Of a DNA stretch of 64,000 nt, positions 10,831-23,460 are shown piece by piece. Numbering within the stretch: the stretch's first letter is position 1; each line of letters opens with the position of its first letter. The position numbers and the translations under genes were made by a program. A model generated the notes under the pieces. That model made no database searches. It saw nothing but the letters and a program-made list of their open reading frames with translations, and was not told where the DNA came from. This DNA comes from Macrolepiota albuminosa (taxonomy: Eukaryota; Basidiomycota; Agaricomycetes; Agaricales; Agaricaceae): positions 372,001 to 436,000 of the forward strand of contig JAMWFC010000102.1 in the NCBI GenBank assembly GCA_027475525.1, written 5' to 3'.

Positions 10831-11944
10831 ATGTTGCTCTCACTGAAATTCTCTTCCAATGCCCTATCACCGTTTCCAGAGGGAGTAGCCTCCAATGAGG
10901 TCAATTTCCTCCAAAGCAGCTCTGTCAAACTCATGCAACCAGGCATTGTTGCTACCATTGATGTGACAAAAAGGATTGACGGATACTTCCAGTACGAGGA
11001 CGATGAATATCATTTCATGGGAAGGATCATGCTGACCAATGAGTCTTCCCCTCGTGACGTTGTCGTCAAGTTACTCTGGGGTAGCGATAGAGAGTCTTAT
11101 CCTGAAACATTCCAGAATTACAAACAAGAAGCAAAGTTATATCAAGACCACTTATGCAGAAACGAATCCCTCTACGGAAAAGGAGTCCCAAGAAACTATG
11201 GATTGTATGAAACCAAGCTCTATTGGAAATTATATGACATATTTATCGATTGTGCTTGTATGGTATATCAATACTGTGGTTCAAATGAAAACCTGCAATG
11301 GTCGACAGGTAGTGGCCTTTCAGACTTTGGGTGAGTAATTTTATTCAATCCTGTCGTTGAAATCTTGACATAATTTTGAATTCAAGTGTTCAGACTGTAA
11401 AGCTTTTGCTGGAAATGCACAAGAGCGGCATTAGACATAATGATTTCGATCTTGATTTCAATATCAGATGCCTTGATGATAAACCGTTCATTGTGGATTT
11501 CTCTCAAGCATGCTACCATGATTGTCCAGACAAGGAATTCGAGTATCCTGCCCGGCTCTTTGATGTGGATCCATATACCCTGGGGCGCGGTGAATTATGT
11601 GACTTTCTCGCAAGATTGCGGCGCTACGTGGCACCTCGTAAGTCAGGTTTTTAAGTTGTCGTTGCACAACTAGCTGACACTTGAAAGTCTATTTCCATTG
11701 GTATGGATATGATGTAAGATATCGTCGAGTGGAATCTCTTGATGGCATCTTTCAACACAAACGAAGGGCGAATTTTAGTGAGGATGCCACAGTCGAGGAA
11801 CAGTGGGAACATGCGGTGAATGTGTGGAAATTTCTCTGCTCTAATTGGTCTTCATATCATACCGAAAAGGCCCCAGAAGTGGGTGACACGTCTTTTGAGG
11901 CCTATAAGGCAAGATGTGGTGAAGAGATCATCTACGATGGTTGA
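10831..11944 (+). CDS. Kinase-like fold protein, copy 2
   Basis: Exons are 10831-11330, 11387-11637 and 11688-11944 (introns 56 and 50 nt), giving an intact 335-aa protein. The structure and sequence match copies 1 and 3. Catalytic-loop-like HND (H184, D186, N192) and VDF (D204) are present. The final exon carries a conserved FHWYGYDV segment and a C-terminal helix with EEQWEHAVNVWKFL. At exon 2 the acceptor AAG was chosen over a nearby CAG because the latter gives a stop. The gene begins right at the edge of the repeat island, which raises doubt about its expression. Confidence 0.8.
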
Positions 11945-12924
11945 CGAATCAAAGTAGTTAGAAACATGAATGATTGCTATGAAGTATTTGAAATTTGAGT
12001 TCAGCGAAGCATGGCTTTTATTCCCTTTCTCAAATATCGCAGACTGGCATAAAACGTGCTTGTGAACCAATGTTACAATTTTTCCTGACAATGTCCGTCC
12101 TCCCCACTCAAATCCTTGGAAATGCGAGAGATGTCACCTTTCATCAGAGAATACAGTATAGTAACCTTTCCTTTTTTTTCGTTCCATTTAACGTGCACAA
12201 TGCGGAACCTATTCTGCATGGCACATCAACAGGTAATCTAAACTACAAGAGCTATGTGAGTCCTCGCCACCCCGCATATGCGGAGAGTGTCCCAGTGCTG
12301 TTTTCGGCCACCCTCCCCTGTTAGTCCTGAGGTGGTGACATTATTCGCGTTCTGCGGTGTAGGGTACAACAAAAGCTCGCAGGGCGAGCGTGGTCAAGAC
12401 AAGCATCTGTAGAGGGTCAGTAGTTGGTCAAGGGGGTACCTATGGCCGTTAGTAGAAATGATGTAATGTATTATTAGTGAGCTGTAAGGCAATGCGCACG
12501 GGGTGGATGCGGCGTAATGAGAGACGATCTGGTAGTGCTGAACGGACTTGACCGTGAGACCTTGACAGTGGGGGCAGACTGGTGATTCTGAATAGGTGTA
12601 AATGGAGCAGAACGTGGCCCATGCGCAGTTGAATGACAATGACAGAGATCTCTGAAAAGTTATCTTTGGAGCTATCCATCGTGCGCATGGAGTGGAACCA
12701 GGGGGAGTTTTTCCACCTCCTCTTCCAGAGCATCTACGTTGCGACCAAGTCAACTCGCCTCTTCTTTGTTGTCCACCATCTGAATAGCATAAGCAGGGGG
12801 TGGTTACCTCGACTTCTGACAACACTGATTGAACCAACCGTGGTTTATTCATCCTGCTTTGGTTATGTAACTCTGGCACATGGGATATAAACAAACCCTG
12901 GTACTGGCTGAGCCACTTGAGTCG
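11945..12924. other. Intergenic between kinase-like copies 2 and 3
   Basis: Minus-strand 12394-12894 is open for 166 codons but shows no recognisable protein. A short segment before copy 3 resembles the sequence before the other copies. No other feature is supported. Confidence 0.4.
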
Positions 12925-14042
12925 ATGTCACTTTCACTTAAATTCTCTTCCAAAACCCTATCGCCGTTTCCAGAGGGAGTAGCTTCCAATGAGGTTACTT
13001 TCCATCAAAGCAGATCTGTCAAACTCATGCAACCAGGCGTTGTTGCCATCATTGATGTGACTGAAAGCATCCACGGATACTTCCAAGCTGACGAGCACTA
13101 TTTCATGGGAATAATCATTCTGCCCAATGAGCCTTCTCCTCGTGATGTTGTCGTCAAGATACTTTGGGGTAGCGATGAAGAGTCTTATTCTGAAACATTC
13201 CAGAGTTACAACCAAGAAGCGAAATTCTATCAAGACCATTTATGCAAAAACAAATCTCTCTATGGAAAAGGAGTTCCAAAAAACTATGGGTTGTATGAAA
13301 CCAAGGTCTACTGGAAACTATATGACACACTTATTGATTGTGCTTGTATGGTATATCAATACCCTGGTTCAAGCGAAAACCTGCAATGGTCGACAGGTAG
13401 TGGCCTTTCAGACTTCGGGTAAGTAACTTTTTCAATCCTGTTGTTGAAATCTTGATATAAATTTTAACCCAAGTGTTCAAACTTTCAAGCTTTTGCTGGA
13501 AATACACAAGAGTGGCGTTTTCCACAATGATTTCGATCTTGATAGAAATATTACATGCCTCGATGATAAACCGTTCATTGTGGATTTTTCTCAAGCATGC
13601 TACCATGATTGTCCAGACAAGAAATTCGAGTATCCTGCCCGGCTCTTTGATGTGGACAAATATACCTTGAGGTGCAGTGAAATACGTGACTTCCTCTCAG
13701 AATTACGGTACGAAGTGGCACCTAGTCAGTCTCGTTTGAAGTTTGCCGTGCACAACTAGCTGACACTTGCAAGTCGAATTCCATTGGTATGGATATGACG
13801 TAGATTATGACGGGGTAGGATCTCTTGACAGCATCTTTCAACACAAACGAAGGTCGACTTTTGCTAGGAGAGCCACAGTTGAGGAACAGTGGGAATATGC
13901 GGTGAAGGTCTGGAAATTTCTCTGTGCTAATTGGTCTTCATATCATACCGGAAAGGCCCCAGAAGTGGGGGATACGTCTTTTGAGGCCTATCAGGCAAGA
14001 GCATCAAATACGAATATTGCCTTGTTGACAACAGTAGAGTAG
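12925..14042 (+). CDS. Kinase-like fold protein, copy 3
   Basis: Exons are 12925-13418, 13474-13724 and 13774-14042 (introns 55 and 49 nt); the protein is 337 aa. The start matches the conserved MSLSLKF of copy 1; an in-frame ATG at 12880 would add 15 residues that the other copies lack. H182, D184, N190 and D202 correspond to the catalytic-type residues of the family. The second intron begins GTCAGT, a weaker donor than in copies 1 and 2. About 2 kb separates the starts of copies 2 and 3, so this is a tandem duplication. Confidence 0.8.
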
Positions 14043-15455
14043 TTAGAAATGTGAAGTGACCTAACTTGCGCGGCGTTGCATGCTTGCATGATTTGAGTTC
14101 AAGCATGGCTTCTACTATCTTTCAATATTATGGGTCAAGCGAGAACCTGTCCAGACTGGCATAAAACGTGCTTGTGAACCAACTTATTCAAACTATTGAA
14201 CCAACCGTGGTTTGCAAGGAGGCCTTTTTTCTTGAGCTCTGACGCAGTATGCTCCCAGTCTAGAAGCGAAGAGGACATGACGCGTCCAATGGCGACCATC
14301 ACGGTTCACAGCAATGGTTGTTATTCAAATGACACCAGTCCTCGTCCATGATCATGGAAACAAATGCAGTACCCTATATGCTGTACAATGATTGACATCG
14401 ACTCGTCTGTCATATTTATTCTTGTTGAAGCATGCCTTTACTTCTCTGCCTGCTCGCTCAGATGGCGTTAAATACATCGCAGACACGATTTGTGGCAATG
14501 AAGGTCATTGTATCTCAATTGGAGGCCAGGAAGGGCAAGACTGCCATTTCCATGCTCTTAATGGCCTTGTCAGGATACTGTTCTCTTTGGATTTTATGCT
14601 CCTGGAATGGATGTCAGAACGTCCGAGGCTCATGTGGGATTGGAAACAGAATGACAGCTTGGGACAAGATTGTATGAAACTGCCTGGACAGCAGTAATTG
14701 TGCTGTGCCGTTTCTTATATAATTTCCGACAGGTCCAAATGCACAGATGTCGCATCTCTATTGTTAGAACTCTCATTTTGGCGCTCAATGATGATAGAAA
14801 GGGTTGCCTTGGTACCTTGGTTGCTCCTGTGGAGACATAGAAACAAGCTCGAAACGCAAGGGCTTAGGGACGGACTCTTGCATTTCGGTTCTCAAAACAA
14901 GAAGAAAATCAGGCGTTGAGCGCATTTTAAGAAAATGGTTTGACCGAAGAGGTAGGTACACTTGCTTTAGTTCTTTATCAATCTTTGGTATACATTTGCG
15001 TTATAGTTAGGATTCTTATTTTAACATAGAATGTAACTTCTAAATGCAACTTGTATCGGTAGTTAGGGAAGATAGCATTAACCAAACAGAAGGGTTAGCG
15101 TATCTGTCTGTTATTGATATTTGCAGCCTTCGCAGTGTTTCTGTATAGAGAAATCAAAGTACAGCTTCTCAGGAATGTACTCACAAAACAACGACTATCT
15201 CTACTGTCCGAGTTCAAGTTGAAGGTCGGCATCGAACAACTCAATACAACAGCGCGTAAACTCTCCTTGTCAACCGCATAACACTTCTAATTATTAATGA
15301 CGCAGAAGAACCAGGGTCCGTCAAGTATACTATCACAAACAATTTATATATATGTGTCTGCACATCAAGTGAACACGACATATCATAGATCTGTCCAATT
15401 GAAAGGTGTCAAATTCAAGGCTGTATCACTTAATCGGTCACGGTCAAGTGCACCC
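14043..15455. other. Intergenic, no supported gene
   Basis: Two overlapping plus-strand frames at 14392-14697 and 14432-14677 are open, but neither yields a recognisable protein or a consistent splice model. CpG content is normal. Confidence 0.4.
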
Positions 15456-16358
15456 TCACACGAGGGCAAGGACAGCAACAATGGATGCACCGGAGAGGAC
15501 ACCGAAAGAGAACCGTGTTGCACCATTATTATTATTCGTGGTGACGTCTGAAGCGTTCGAGATACCAGCCGGAGTCTTTCCATCTGCAAATAATTTAATG
15601 AAAACCGAATGGCAAGGCCCGATGAATTCATACCAATGAAGGAGGGGCCACATTGATCCTGAGCGACTTCTTGGTCTAATAACCCAGGAGCATCGGCGTT
15701 GATTGTATTGTAAATTGCCTTGGTGCAATTCGAGCAGGTAACGTTAGTGGGGAGGGTCATACCGCCGGTAATGGCGAGAGTCGCGATGTTGGCGACAGAG
15801 AGCGGGCCGAGGACATTTTGCGCATTTGTAAGGGTCTGCGTGATACAGTTTGTGTTTCCACTAGAGTTATTGAGACATGAGTATAAGATACAGAATGACA
15901 AGCGATATATAAGACGCACTCCTTCAAGCAAACAGCTTTGCGTGCAGTCGGATAAAATTGTTGGACAACTGCGGTTATAGCGCTATTGTCGGAACTGGAA
16001 AGCCCGAAAGCTTGTAATTCAGTGCCACATCCGCTCGTGACACCAGAGACGATATTCGCGAGAGTCGTGTTGGAACACGCAGGAGCGGCGCAGATTTGTG
16101 TAAGCCAGTTGTTTACAGGGTCGACGATCGAAGCATTGGGGTTCGTAAGGAGGGGGACAAGAGGTGAGGGCGTTAAACACGCGTTCACGTCAGGCGATGT
16201 CACAATGTTGGCGAGAGCTTGTTGGCAAGAGTCAGAGATTGACACTCTGTGGAAAGTCAACGATGAGATAGGTCAGGACGGTGATCGACAGATGAAGAGA
16301 TTTACTGCGCTGCAGCGAAGGAGATAATGGCAGATAGAATCAGTGTGGGGGCAAGCAT
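15456..16358 (-). CDS. Secreted, probably GPI-anchored Cys-rich protein
   Basis: Exons are 16358-16306, 16246-15920, 15860-15634 and 15583-15456 (introns 59, 59 and 50 nt); the protein is 244 aa. It starts with a signal peptide (MLAPTLILSAIISFAAAQ). The body has evenly spaced Cys residues in patterns such as CAAPACSN, SGCGT, VCLK and TCSNCTK. The C-terminus is a Ser/Asn-rich stretch ending in a hydrophobic tail, SGASIVAVLALV, typical of a GPI signal. The layout matches a family common in agaricomycetes (DUF7729-like, assigned from memory). The product is likely a cell-wall or surface protein of unknown role. Confidence 0.82.
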
Positions 16359-16766
16359 AGTCGAATGGAACAGAAGAGGCGTAGAAACTTGTAATAACGA
16401 CCAGTCGTAGAAAGGGAAAGGAAAGTTTTAGAGACCTGTACACACGGCCTGAGACGGCGACCGTTTTGTTATTCTCCGCAGCACTGATCATCAAAACACT
16501 TCACCGAGAGGTTGCCAAGGTTTCGTCCACATCGGCATCACAGTCCCGAGACCTTCAAATTTCTCCCTCACCATCAATCCATCCTTGAGCAGACTATCCG
16601 TGCTGATAACCGGCATACGCATACAGAAAGCTTGATCGGATTCCGAGTTCGAAATGTTTTCCGTCCAAAGATGCTTTAACAGAATCAAAAAAAAGTGTGT
16701 GCTATTTTTAGACACTGTATGTCATGTCCCATTACAAAAACAATAACCACTACAAACTCCGTAATA
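16359..16766. other. Intergenic, NUP159 downstream region
   Basis: A 74-codon minus-strand frame at 16491-16715 has no recognisable product and lies just after the NUP159 stop. It may be the 3' UTR of NUP159 or the promoter of the secreted-protein gene. Confidence 0.35.
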
Positions 16767-19700
16767 TCACCTTCTCAAAGGAGTAATTGCAAAATTATTT
16801 GCCTTCTGCTCGTAGTTAAAACTCGGTAACGGACCCCAGTCAAATGACTGTGAAGCTGTACTGCCGTTGCCGCTGTAGACACTTCCTTGTGAGCCGGGGC
16901 TACTTGTCTTTCTGTTAAATGGTATGACTCCATGTTTCTTCGCTCCAGTCGCTCCACGCCGCTCAGGTGGTGTCCACGTAGGTCTCACTTCTTTCTGTTC
17001 TTTCTGTGGTGTATTGAAGGACAGTGGGGGAGAAGGAGCCATTGATACTGTAGTGTTGAGCAGTGGCGCCGACCGCGCTTGGAGGAGAGCCCGTTTGAGG
17101 CGGTGCGCTGCACGTTCGGCATTCAGAGCAGCGGCAGTAGAGGCAGCGACATCGGGCGTAACAGCTGAGCGATGATTGGACTGAGGTGAAGGAAGACGAG
17201 GATCACGTTTGAGGTAGGACGATGATGATGAAAGATCAGATATCGATGATTGGGAAGAGGGACGGAGTTTCGCAAAACGCTTTTTTAACAGCGCAATTTT
17301 AGCTGCTTGTTCGTTCAAGGCAATATCAATGTTACGGTACGTGCGGTTGATGGAGTCCAGTGATGGTGGTCTGTGCCAAGTTAAAGTCAAATGACATTGA
17401 AAAGAAGTCCTGATACTCACCGTATGGAGGGTCTACCTGTCTTTACTTGTGTGAGCTTTTTCTTCGACCCTTTCAGATGATCCTCAAGCGTCTGAACTCG
17501 GTCTCGTATCACCTACACATCCCCGTTATGAAGGAACTCATACCAGAAAAAAAGTAGACATACTCTAATAGCACGGCGAAGCTGCGCTTGAGTTTCAAGA
17601 TACTCAGGCCCAAGTGAGCGCGCCTTCAGCATCTTTGCAAATTCTTTGTCATCCTTGGCACGATTGAATCGACCAATCTCTTCCTTCCGAGTTTTGGCTA
17701 GAGAAATGGGTATAATGAGACCCATTGTATCGGGGAATGCGCGGTGAACACCAACCTTTTAGAACATTGCTTTGAAGTTCTCTCAACTGCGTGCGCTGTG
17801 CTATCCGGATGTCATGCAGTTCGTCCAAATCTTTCTCAAATTGCAGAAGAATTCTTCCGAACTGTAGCGACGACGCAGGTGACCACTCTCGAGGATCAGC
17901 AAGGTCCGCTCGCGTCCGTGGCATATTACCGCGCGCCTGAATTGTCCCTAAACCTTTTGTATGTTGCTCGGCAATAACTTTAAGCTGTTGATTGGTTAGT
18001 GTCAGCAGTACAACAAAAATATATAGAAGACTCACAGAAGTAAGGTCTTCATTCACGGCGCCATAAACAAGCATACATTCGCGCTGCAAACCAGCTTCTG
18101 AGGGAACATTGACAGGAGACTTTCCTGGAACTGCAAGAACTGGAGAAACTGGAGAAGATACCGGGGTTGATAATCCATTATTTGTAGCCGATGTAGTCGA
18201 CGTAGGGGGCTTTAGGCTGAAACCAGAAAGATTGAAAGGTGGCGGCGTAACAGGAGCAGAAGTCACCGTAGCTACAGGCTTGCCCTTCAAGGCCCCCAGA
18301 TTGATGGGAGGTGGCATTGCCGCTGGAGTCGATTCATTCGCCTTGCTACTCAATGGGATCGGACCTGATAATGATGAGTCACTTTCCTTTCCTTTTCCTT
18401 TGCCTGCCGAGAGACTGAAGGTTTTGCCAAAGAAGCTAGTGGGTACACTTGGGGCTGCAACGGGGCTTGATGCTTGGCTGGGTATCGGTGACTGAGTACT
18501 CGGCGTCTCTGCTTTGGCTGCGAGACTAGCGAGAGAACCAGAGCTAGACGAGACAGGTGTGACTGCAGTTGTAGGTTGAGGTGCTGTATTCGCTGGAAAG
18601 AAAGAAGCGAGATCAGCATTTGAAAGAGCAAATACGTAGCGAACGTCCTACGTTTGTCAGACAAACCGAGGGTCGGGAGTGGTGCAGGTGTTGCGGAAGT
18701 CGTTGAAGAGGTCTGAACAGCGGTTATAGTCGGTGTTGCAGGTGTTGAATGGGTTGCAGGTGTTGCAGGTGTTGCAGGTGTTGCAGGTGTTGCAGGTGTT
18801 GCAGGTGTCGCGGGCGTTGCAGCTGTTACAGGCGCTGCAGGCGTTGCAGGTGTTTCAGGTGTTTCAGGCGATGCAGCAAGTTTAGATGAACCAAAGGCGG
18901 ACAGAAGTGGCGGAGTTCTAGGCCGAGGCGGTTTACTGCTTGAGGTTGCATCTTCATCCGACTCATATTTTGTGGGCAAAGGCGCAATACGAGGTTGAGG
19001 AGATACGAGCGGCTTCGCAGGCGAAGGAGGTGCTTCATCATCGTCAGCAAGAGACACCGCGGAGCTTGCCAACGGCGAGCTACGAGTTGGGCGAGTGCTA
19101 GGTCGGCCCAAGTTCAAGCCAAACGGAGTGGAAGGTGCTGGGGAGGGAGCTGACGCAAGCACGGGCCGAATGGGAGGCGGGGTAACTTCTTTCGTTGGTG
19201 TCCCTGGAGGTGTTGTGCTTCCTTCTTGGATTTTCTCTGGCAAAGTTTCCGGTGGAGGTGAGGGTGTGACCTTGACCTGAGGCACTTCTGGTTGTGGAGT
19301 TAGGGAAGGAGAGCGAGATTGAGGTAAGGGCACTGCAGTTGGCTCTGGAACAGTATCCTTGTCCTTAGAGCCCTCTTCCTCTTCCTCTTCCTCTTCTTCA
19401 TCTTCCTCAGGTACATCGGAAAGTTGAGTCGGTTCTTCTTCAGACTCAGACTCAGACTCAGACTCCTCATCTTCGATCTCGCTTTCATCCACCTCCAAGT
19501 CATCGGACAAGAAGCCATCCTGCTCTTCTTCAGCATCTTCACTGCCAGAATGGATATCTCTTTCGCCTGCTTCTTCAGCATTGACTTCAGTGAAGGAACT
19601 TGTAAGAGAAATTGTCGAAAGATTGCCAAAGGACGGTTCGTCAGACAAACCACCTTTGCCTTCTGTGTCATGTGATGCTAAAGGAATGAATTTCAGAGAT

Positions 19701-22700
19701 ACGGCTCGAAATGAAACAACCAGAGAATGTACTTGACAAAGTATCTTCTCTATTCAGTGGCTCCTTTGGAGGTGTCACAGGAACAGGTGTATCCCTGTCG
19801 ATAATCGGGAAAACAGACACAGGCTTGGGTTTCTCTGCTTCCGCACTCATGCTTGTGCTAGGCTTGACCGAGTCTTCACTATCTCCCACCTTCAATAGCT
19901 CATTAAACGACATCTTCGGCCCTGATAATGCCCCAAAACCTGTAGATGCTCCGCTAAACGCTCCGAATCCCCCAGTGGCAGGAGCCTTAACAGGAGTCGG
20001 CGATCCTGCCGAGACAACTGGAAAGATTGATCGTGCAGCCCCAAGCGTCGAAGAAGATCCGAACGCAGGCGACGTAGAAATCGACGGCGTCCCGGTTAAA
20101 CTTGGTGAGCCGGCAAGTGCAGTTGGCAGACCCGAGGTAAGGCTTTTCGTATCTGCATTGGCATTAAAGAACGGAGATGACGTGGGGGTTTTATCACTCC
20201 CAAAGGCACCGAAGCCGGCAGCCGGTTTGAAGACAGAAGGGGTTGTGACGAGATTGGCAAAGGCACCTGGAGTAGGTCCCGTATTCTTGCCGAAAGGTGA
20301 AGAAGCCGGAGTAGTCGAAGCATTATCGGTCGACGGTGCTGGAGGCTGATCATCAATGGAAGCTTTCACCAGTCGTGGTGTAACCTCTGGCGATGACGGC
20401 GGAGACTCCGTCAAGATAGTTGGCCTCGCAGACGCCTTAGTCGGTGAACTCTCCAATGTTTCAACTTCCTTCTCAGCTGGTGATTTCGCAAATGGAGACG
20501 CAGCAAACCCAGACGTTCCAAACGCAGATCCCGATCCCAATGCCCCAGTTCCAGCAGCAGCAGCAAAGCTACCACTCGCCGGCGAAGTAGTCGAAGCTGC
20601 GGCGGCGCCAAACGGTGATGCTGAAGAAGAAGCAAAAGCACCGAATCCACCAGAGACCGGATTACCTGACTGTTTAGCTGCCGCAGCAAAAGAGGACGGT
20701 GCTGATGATGCAAAGGCTCCAAACCCTCCACTAAATCCAGATGCCGGTTGAATAGCAGTTGGCTTACCAAACGACGATTGCCCAAATGCCGCCTGCTGTC
20801 CAAAAGATGGATTTCCAAACGACGACTGCCCAAATCCGGATGCAGGCTTAGTCGTGTTATCAAAGGCCAAAGCAGGCGCTGGCTCTGTAGCCGGTTTTTG
20901 GTCGGTGGCGCTAGTCGTGGTTGCCGAAAAGTTGCTGAAAGCACCCGATGCAGGCTTGATGAGACCGAACGTGGACGTCGTATCCGTTGATGGTGCAACG
21001 TTGGTCGCAAACGATCCAAAAATTCCTCCAGATTTGGCCGACTGGGACGAGTCATTAGGTGCACCCAAACCCATTCCGCCGAGAGAGGGAGTGTCATCCG
21101 ACATAGACATAGACTCTTCGCGTGTCATCTGAGCAACGGGCGCAGAACTCGATGACGAGCTCGGTGTTTCAAAACTTCCTTGTCCAAACACATTATGGAC
21201 CGAGCCATTGTTAGCAAGAGATGAGAAAGAGTTACCTCCTCCTCCAAAAGCATTTGACGGTGCCGCCGTTCCAAACGAAGGATTTCCGAATACATTAGAT
21301 GGCGTATTTCCTCCAACTGAACTACCACTAAAAGCACCACCCGACGAGCTTCCCCCACCAAACGCGCCCGATGAACCACCGCTAAACGCACTAGGCGAAC
21401 CACTCCCAAATGCACCCGAACCCGCTCCAAACACCGATGGATTCGCTGGCTGACCAAATGGAGAAGACTGCGTTTGCAAACTGCTAAATGCATTCGTCGA
21501 ACTTGACGTCTGCCCGAAAGCTGACGGAGTACCAAACACAGATGAGGACGAAGCCTGTCCAAAAGGCGACGGCTGACCAAACGCCGAAGAAGTCGTTTTT
21601 TGTCCAAACCCAGTTGTTCCAAACGCCGGAGCGGCCTGTGTGCCAAAAGCAGAGGGCATGCCAAACACCGATGTAACAGTGCTGGTCTGACCAAGAGAAG
21701 AAGGCTGACCAAAAGTAGATGGCGCTTGTGATGGTGGAGAAATTGGTGATATAACCGTTGCAGGGGAGGCGGCCGCGGTCACAGTCTGAGATGTTATCAA
21801 CCCAGAATAGGGTGTAGAGTGTTCCAAATGCCACGCTTGAACAGTCCCGTCATCAAGGTACGCATACATGATGGGCTCCATCACCTGTTCATCCGTCAGG
21901 TCAACAGCTAAGCCCAGGAGAAGCGTATCCCCCTGATCGTCGTTCAATGGTAAAGAAAGAGGATTTTCTTGTGACTCTTGGTACCACTGGGTACCAATGC
22001 TCCCCAGGATCTCAATGTCGACTGATGCTTTATCGGCCACCACGACGAGGGACTTGGATTCTGTCGCGCCTGCTCCTTCATCCCACTTGTGTAGTGCAAG
22101 GATGTGTGATTGATTCGAGCGGTCAGAGGCCGGGAAAGGGAAATTGGGGGCGTAATATATCGCTGTCTGCGTCTTGGGATCGACACAGATTATGTGTTGT
22201 ACAGGATCTGTCCCTAATCCTCCATAGCTTGTTCTGAAAGTATGACCGGGTGTAAGCCAATCAAGTGAAGCAAGCGGGCTTTGATGTGTAGGCGGAACAT
22301 GCTTGTGTAACGAGCTTTTGTTAGTTAGCGGATATGTCAGAATGTCACCGCTTTGCAAACCGATCGCGATGTGTTTTCCCTTCGGAGACCACGCAACTAC
22401 GAATCATAAGTGATATGAAAGATATAAAGAACGCAAAAACTTACCCGCAACCGGCGCATTTCCTGATGTAGAACTCCATCCTCCCTGCGCCTCTAGCTTC
22501 ATATTGTACAAAACGACTGCGTTGTCCGAGTAAACCACTGCGAGGAAATCAAGGAGACTTGGTTCGGGGCCAGGATTAGGCGCTAAGGCGCGTATTGGGC
22601 CTCTAGTTGGGGGTAGTGCATAGATGGGATTCACTGAGTCATTACCAGCAGAGAAAAGCTTGGCGGTGTCATAGACTAGAAGCTCGCCGCCCTCAAATGC

Positions 22701-23202
22701 AACGAACAAACGCGTTTCACTGTTTGCAAATGCAAGAATAATCGGTTTTTGGGAATTGGTCCGTATTGTTCGTTGAGGTGTAAAGGTCTCATTGCTGGCT
22801 TTGGCACTTTTGAAAGCGGAACGTAGATCAGCTAATTGTGAGAAGACCAAAGCTGCATCGTGATTCAATGACAGGACATCGAAGCAGAGGGAATGATAAC
22901 AAACAGTGTGTTCCATCGTCTTGCAATGTCACGGCTCCAAACCATCCTTTTGAGTTCGCAACTGCGAAAAGAAGGTAAAGTAGATTGGGTTGATGCGGAT
23001 ACGGCTTTATAGAGAGTTTGACACGCTCTTGCTTGTTCAATTGGCGAAATTTTGGGTACTAATGAAATTCCAGAACTTGAGATACACTATAAGGCATGAA
23101 ACGCACGTTAAAGCCATCTGAAGGACACTCCTTTGCAGTCGGATTAATCGAGATCTGAGCCGGTTGCGGGACAACCAGTTGCGTGAAGTCGTCCATCATC
23201 AT
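16767..23202 (-). CDS. NUP159: Nucleoporin NUP159/NUP214 homologue
   Basis: Ten exons (23202-23107, 23058-22905, 22852-22445, 22396-19721, 19677-18652, 18592-18036, 17984-17756, 17697-17564, 17512-17421, 17370-16767) close in phase to 1991 aa. Residues ~1-430 form the N-terminal beta-propeller (FNYPKFRQLNKQERV, SQLADLRSAF, VAWSPKGKHIAIG, then VQAWHLEH). A very long FG region with many SAFGQ/SPFGQ/FGN-type repeats follows, then acidic and Pro/Thr-rich linkers. Exons 7-10 (about 1640-1991) are charged and helical, ending in a coiled-coil-like SLDSINRTYRNIDIALNEQ. In yeast this protein sits on the cytoplasmic face of the nuclear pore and recruits Dbp5 for mRNA export. Start options are three adjacent ATGs at 23202-23194. 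Confidence 0.92.
18745..18850 (-). repeat. 9-bp coding tandem repeat in NUP159
   Basis: About ten near-identical copies of a 9-bp unit encode an Ala-Thr-Pro run in exon 5 of NUP159. The repeat is in frame and likely length-variable between strains. Confidence 0.9.
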
Positions 23203-23359
23203 CGTAAAGAACGTGCTTTAAGAAAGCACAGTATTCGTCAAGTAGACGTAAATGTTGTTGGTCGCAGTCCAGGCAAAGTCAAAGTCGCGGTGTCAGATTA
23301 AACAAAGTCTTCTCATTCCAGAGACAATCTCTGATTAGTACACGTTACTAAAATTCAAC

Positions 23360-23460
23360 GCCTTCTTGGCTCAGTTGGCTAGAGCGCAGGTCTCATAGCA
23401 ATATGATATGGCATTTGCCATGTAATCCTGAGGTCGCAAGTTCGAGCCTTGCAGAGGGCA
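23360..23460 (+). tRNA. tRNA-Met (CAT), elongator type, with intron
   Basis: The acceptor stem GCCTTCT pairs with AGAGGGC. The D-stem is GGCTC/GAGC-like and the T-arm GCAAG-TTCGAGC-CTTGC is perfect. The anticodon loop is CTCATA, so the anticodon is CAT. An intron of about 27 nt (23398-23424) follows position 37. There is a possible U-U pair at the end of the anticodon stem. The mature length is 74 nt. The acceptor stem and D-loop fit elongator rather than initiator Met. Confidence 0.9.

Noticed and set aside
12394..12894. 166-codon minus-strand frame between kinase-like copies 2 and 3
   Set aside because: No recognisable protein, no splice pattern, no paralogue elsewhere in the window.
14392..14697. 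Two overlapping plus-strand frames
   Set aside because: Neither frame is convincing, and no splice model improves them.
18109..18495. 128-codon plus-strand frame
   Set aside because: Antisense shadow of NUP159 exon 6, with no independent signal.
19711..21132. Long plus-strand open frames (19711-20349, 20356-20751, 20854-21132) opposite NUP159
   Set aside because: They are antisense shadows of the Ser/Gly/Phe-rich FG region; composition follows the repeat codons and no introns or domains appear.
22404..22916. Start of NUP159 at an ATG near 22916
   Set aside because: Two further upstream exons (23202-23107, 23058-22905) restore the conserved start of the beta-propeller and close in phase.
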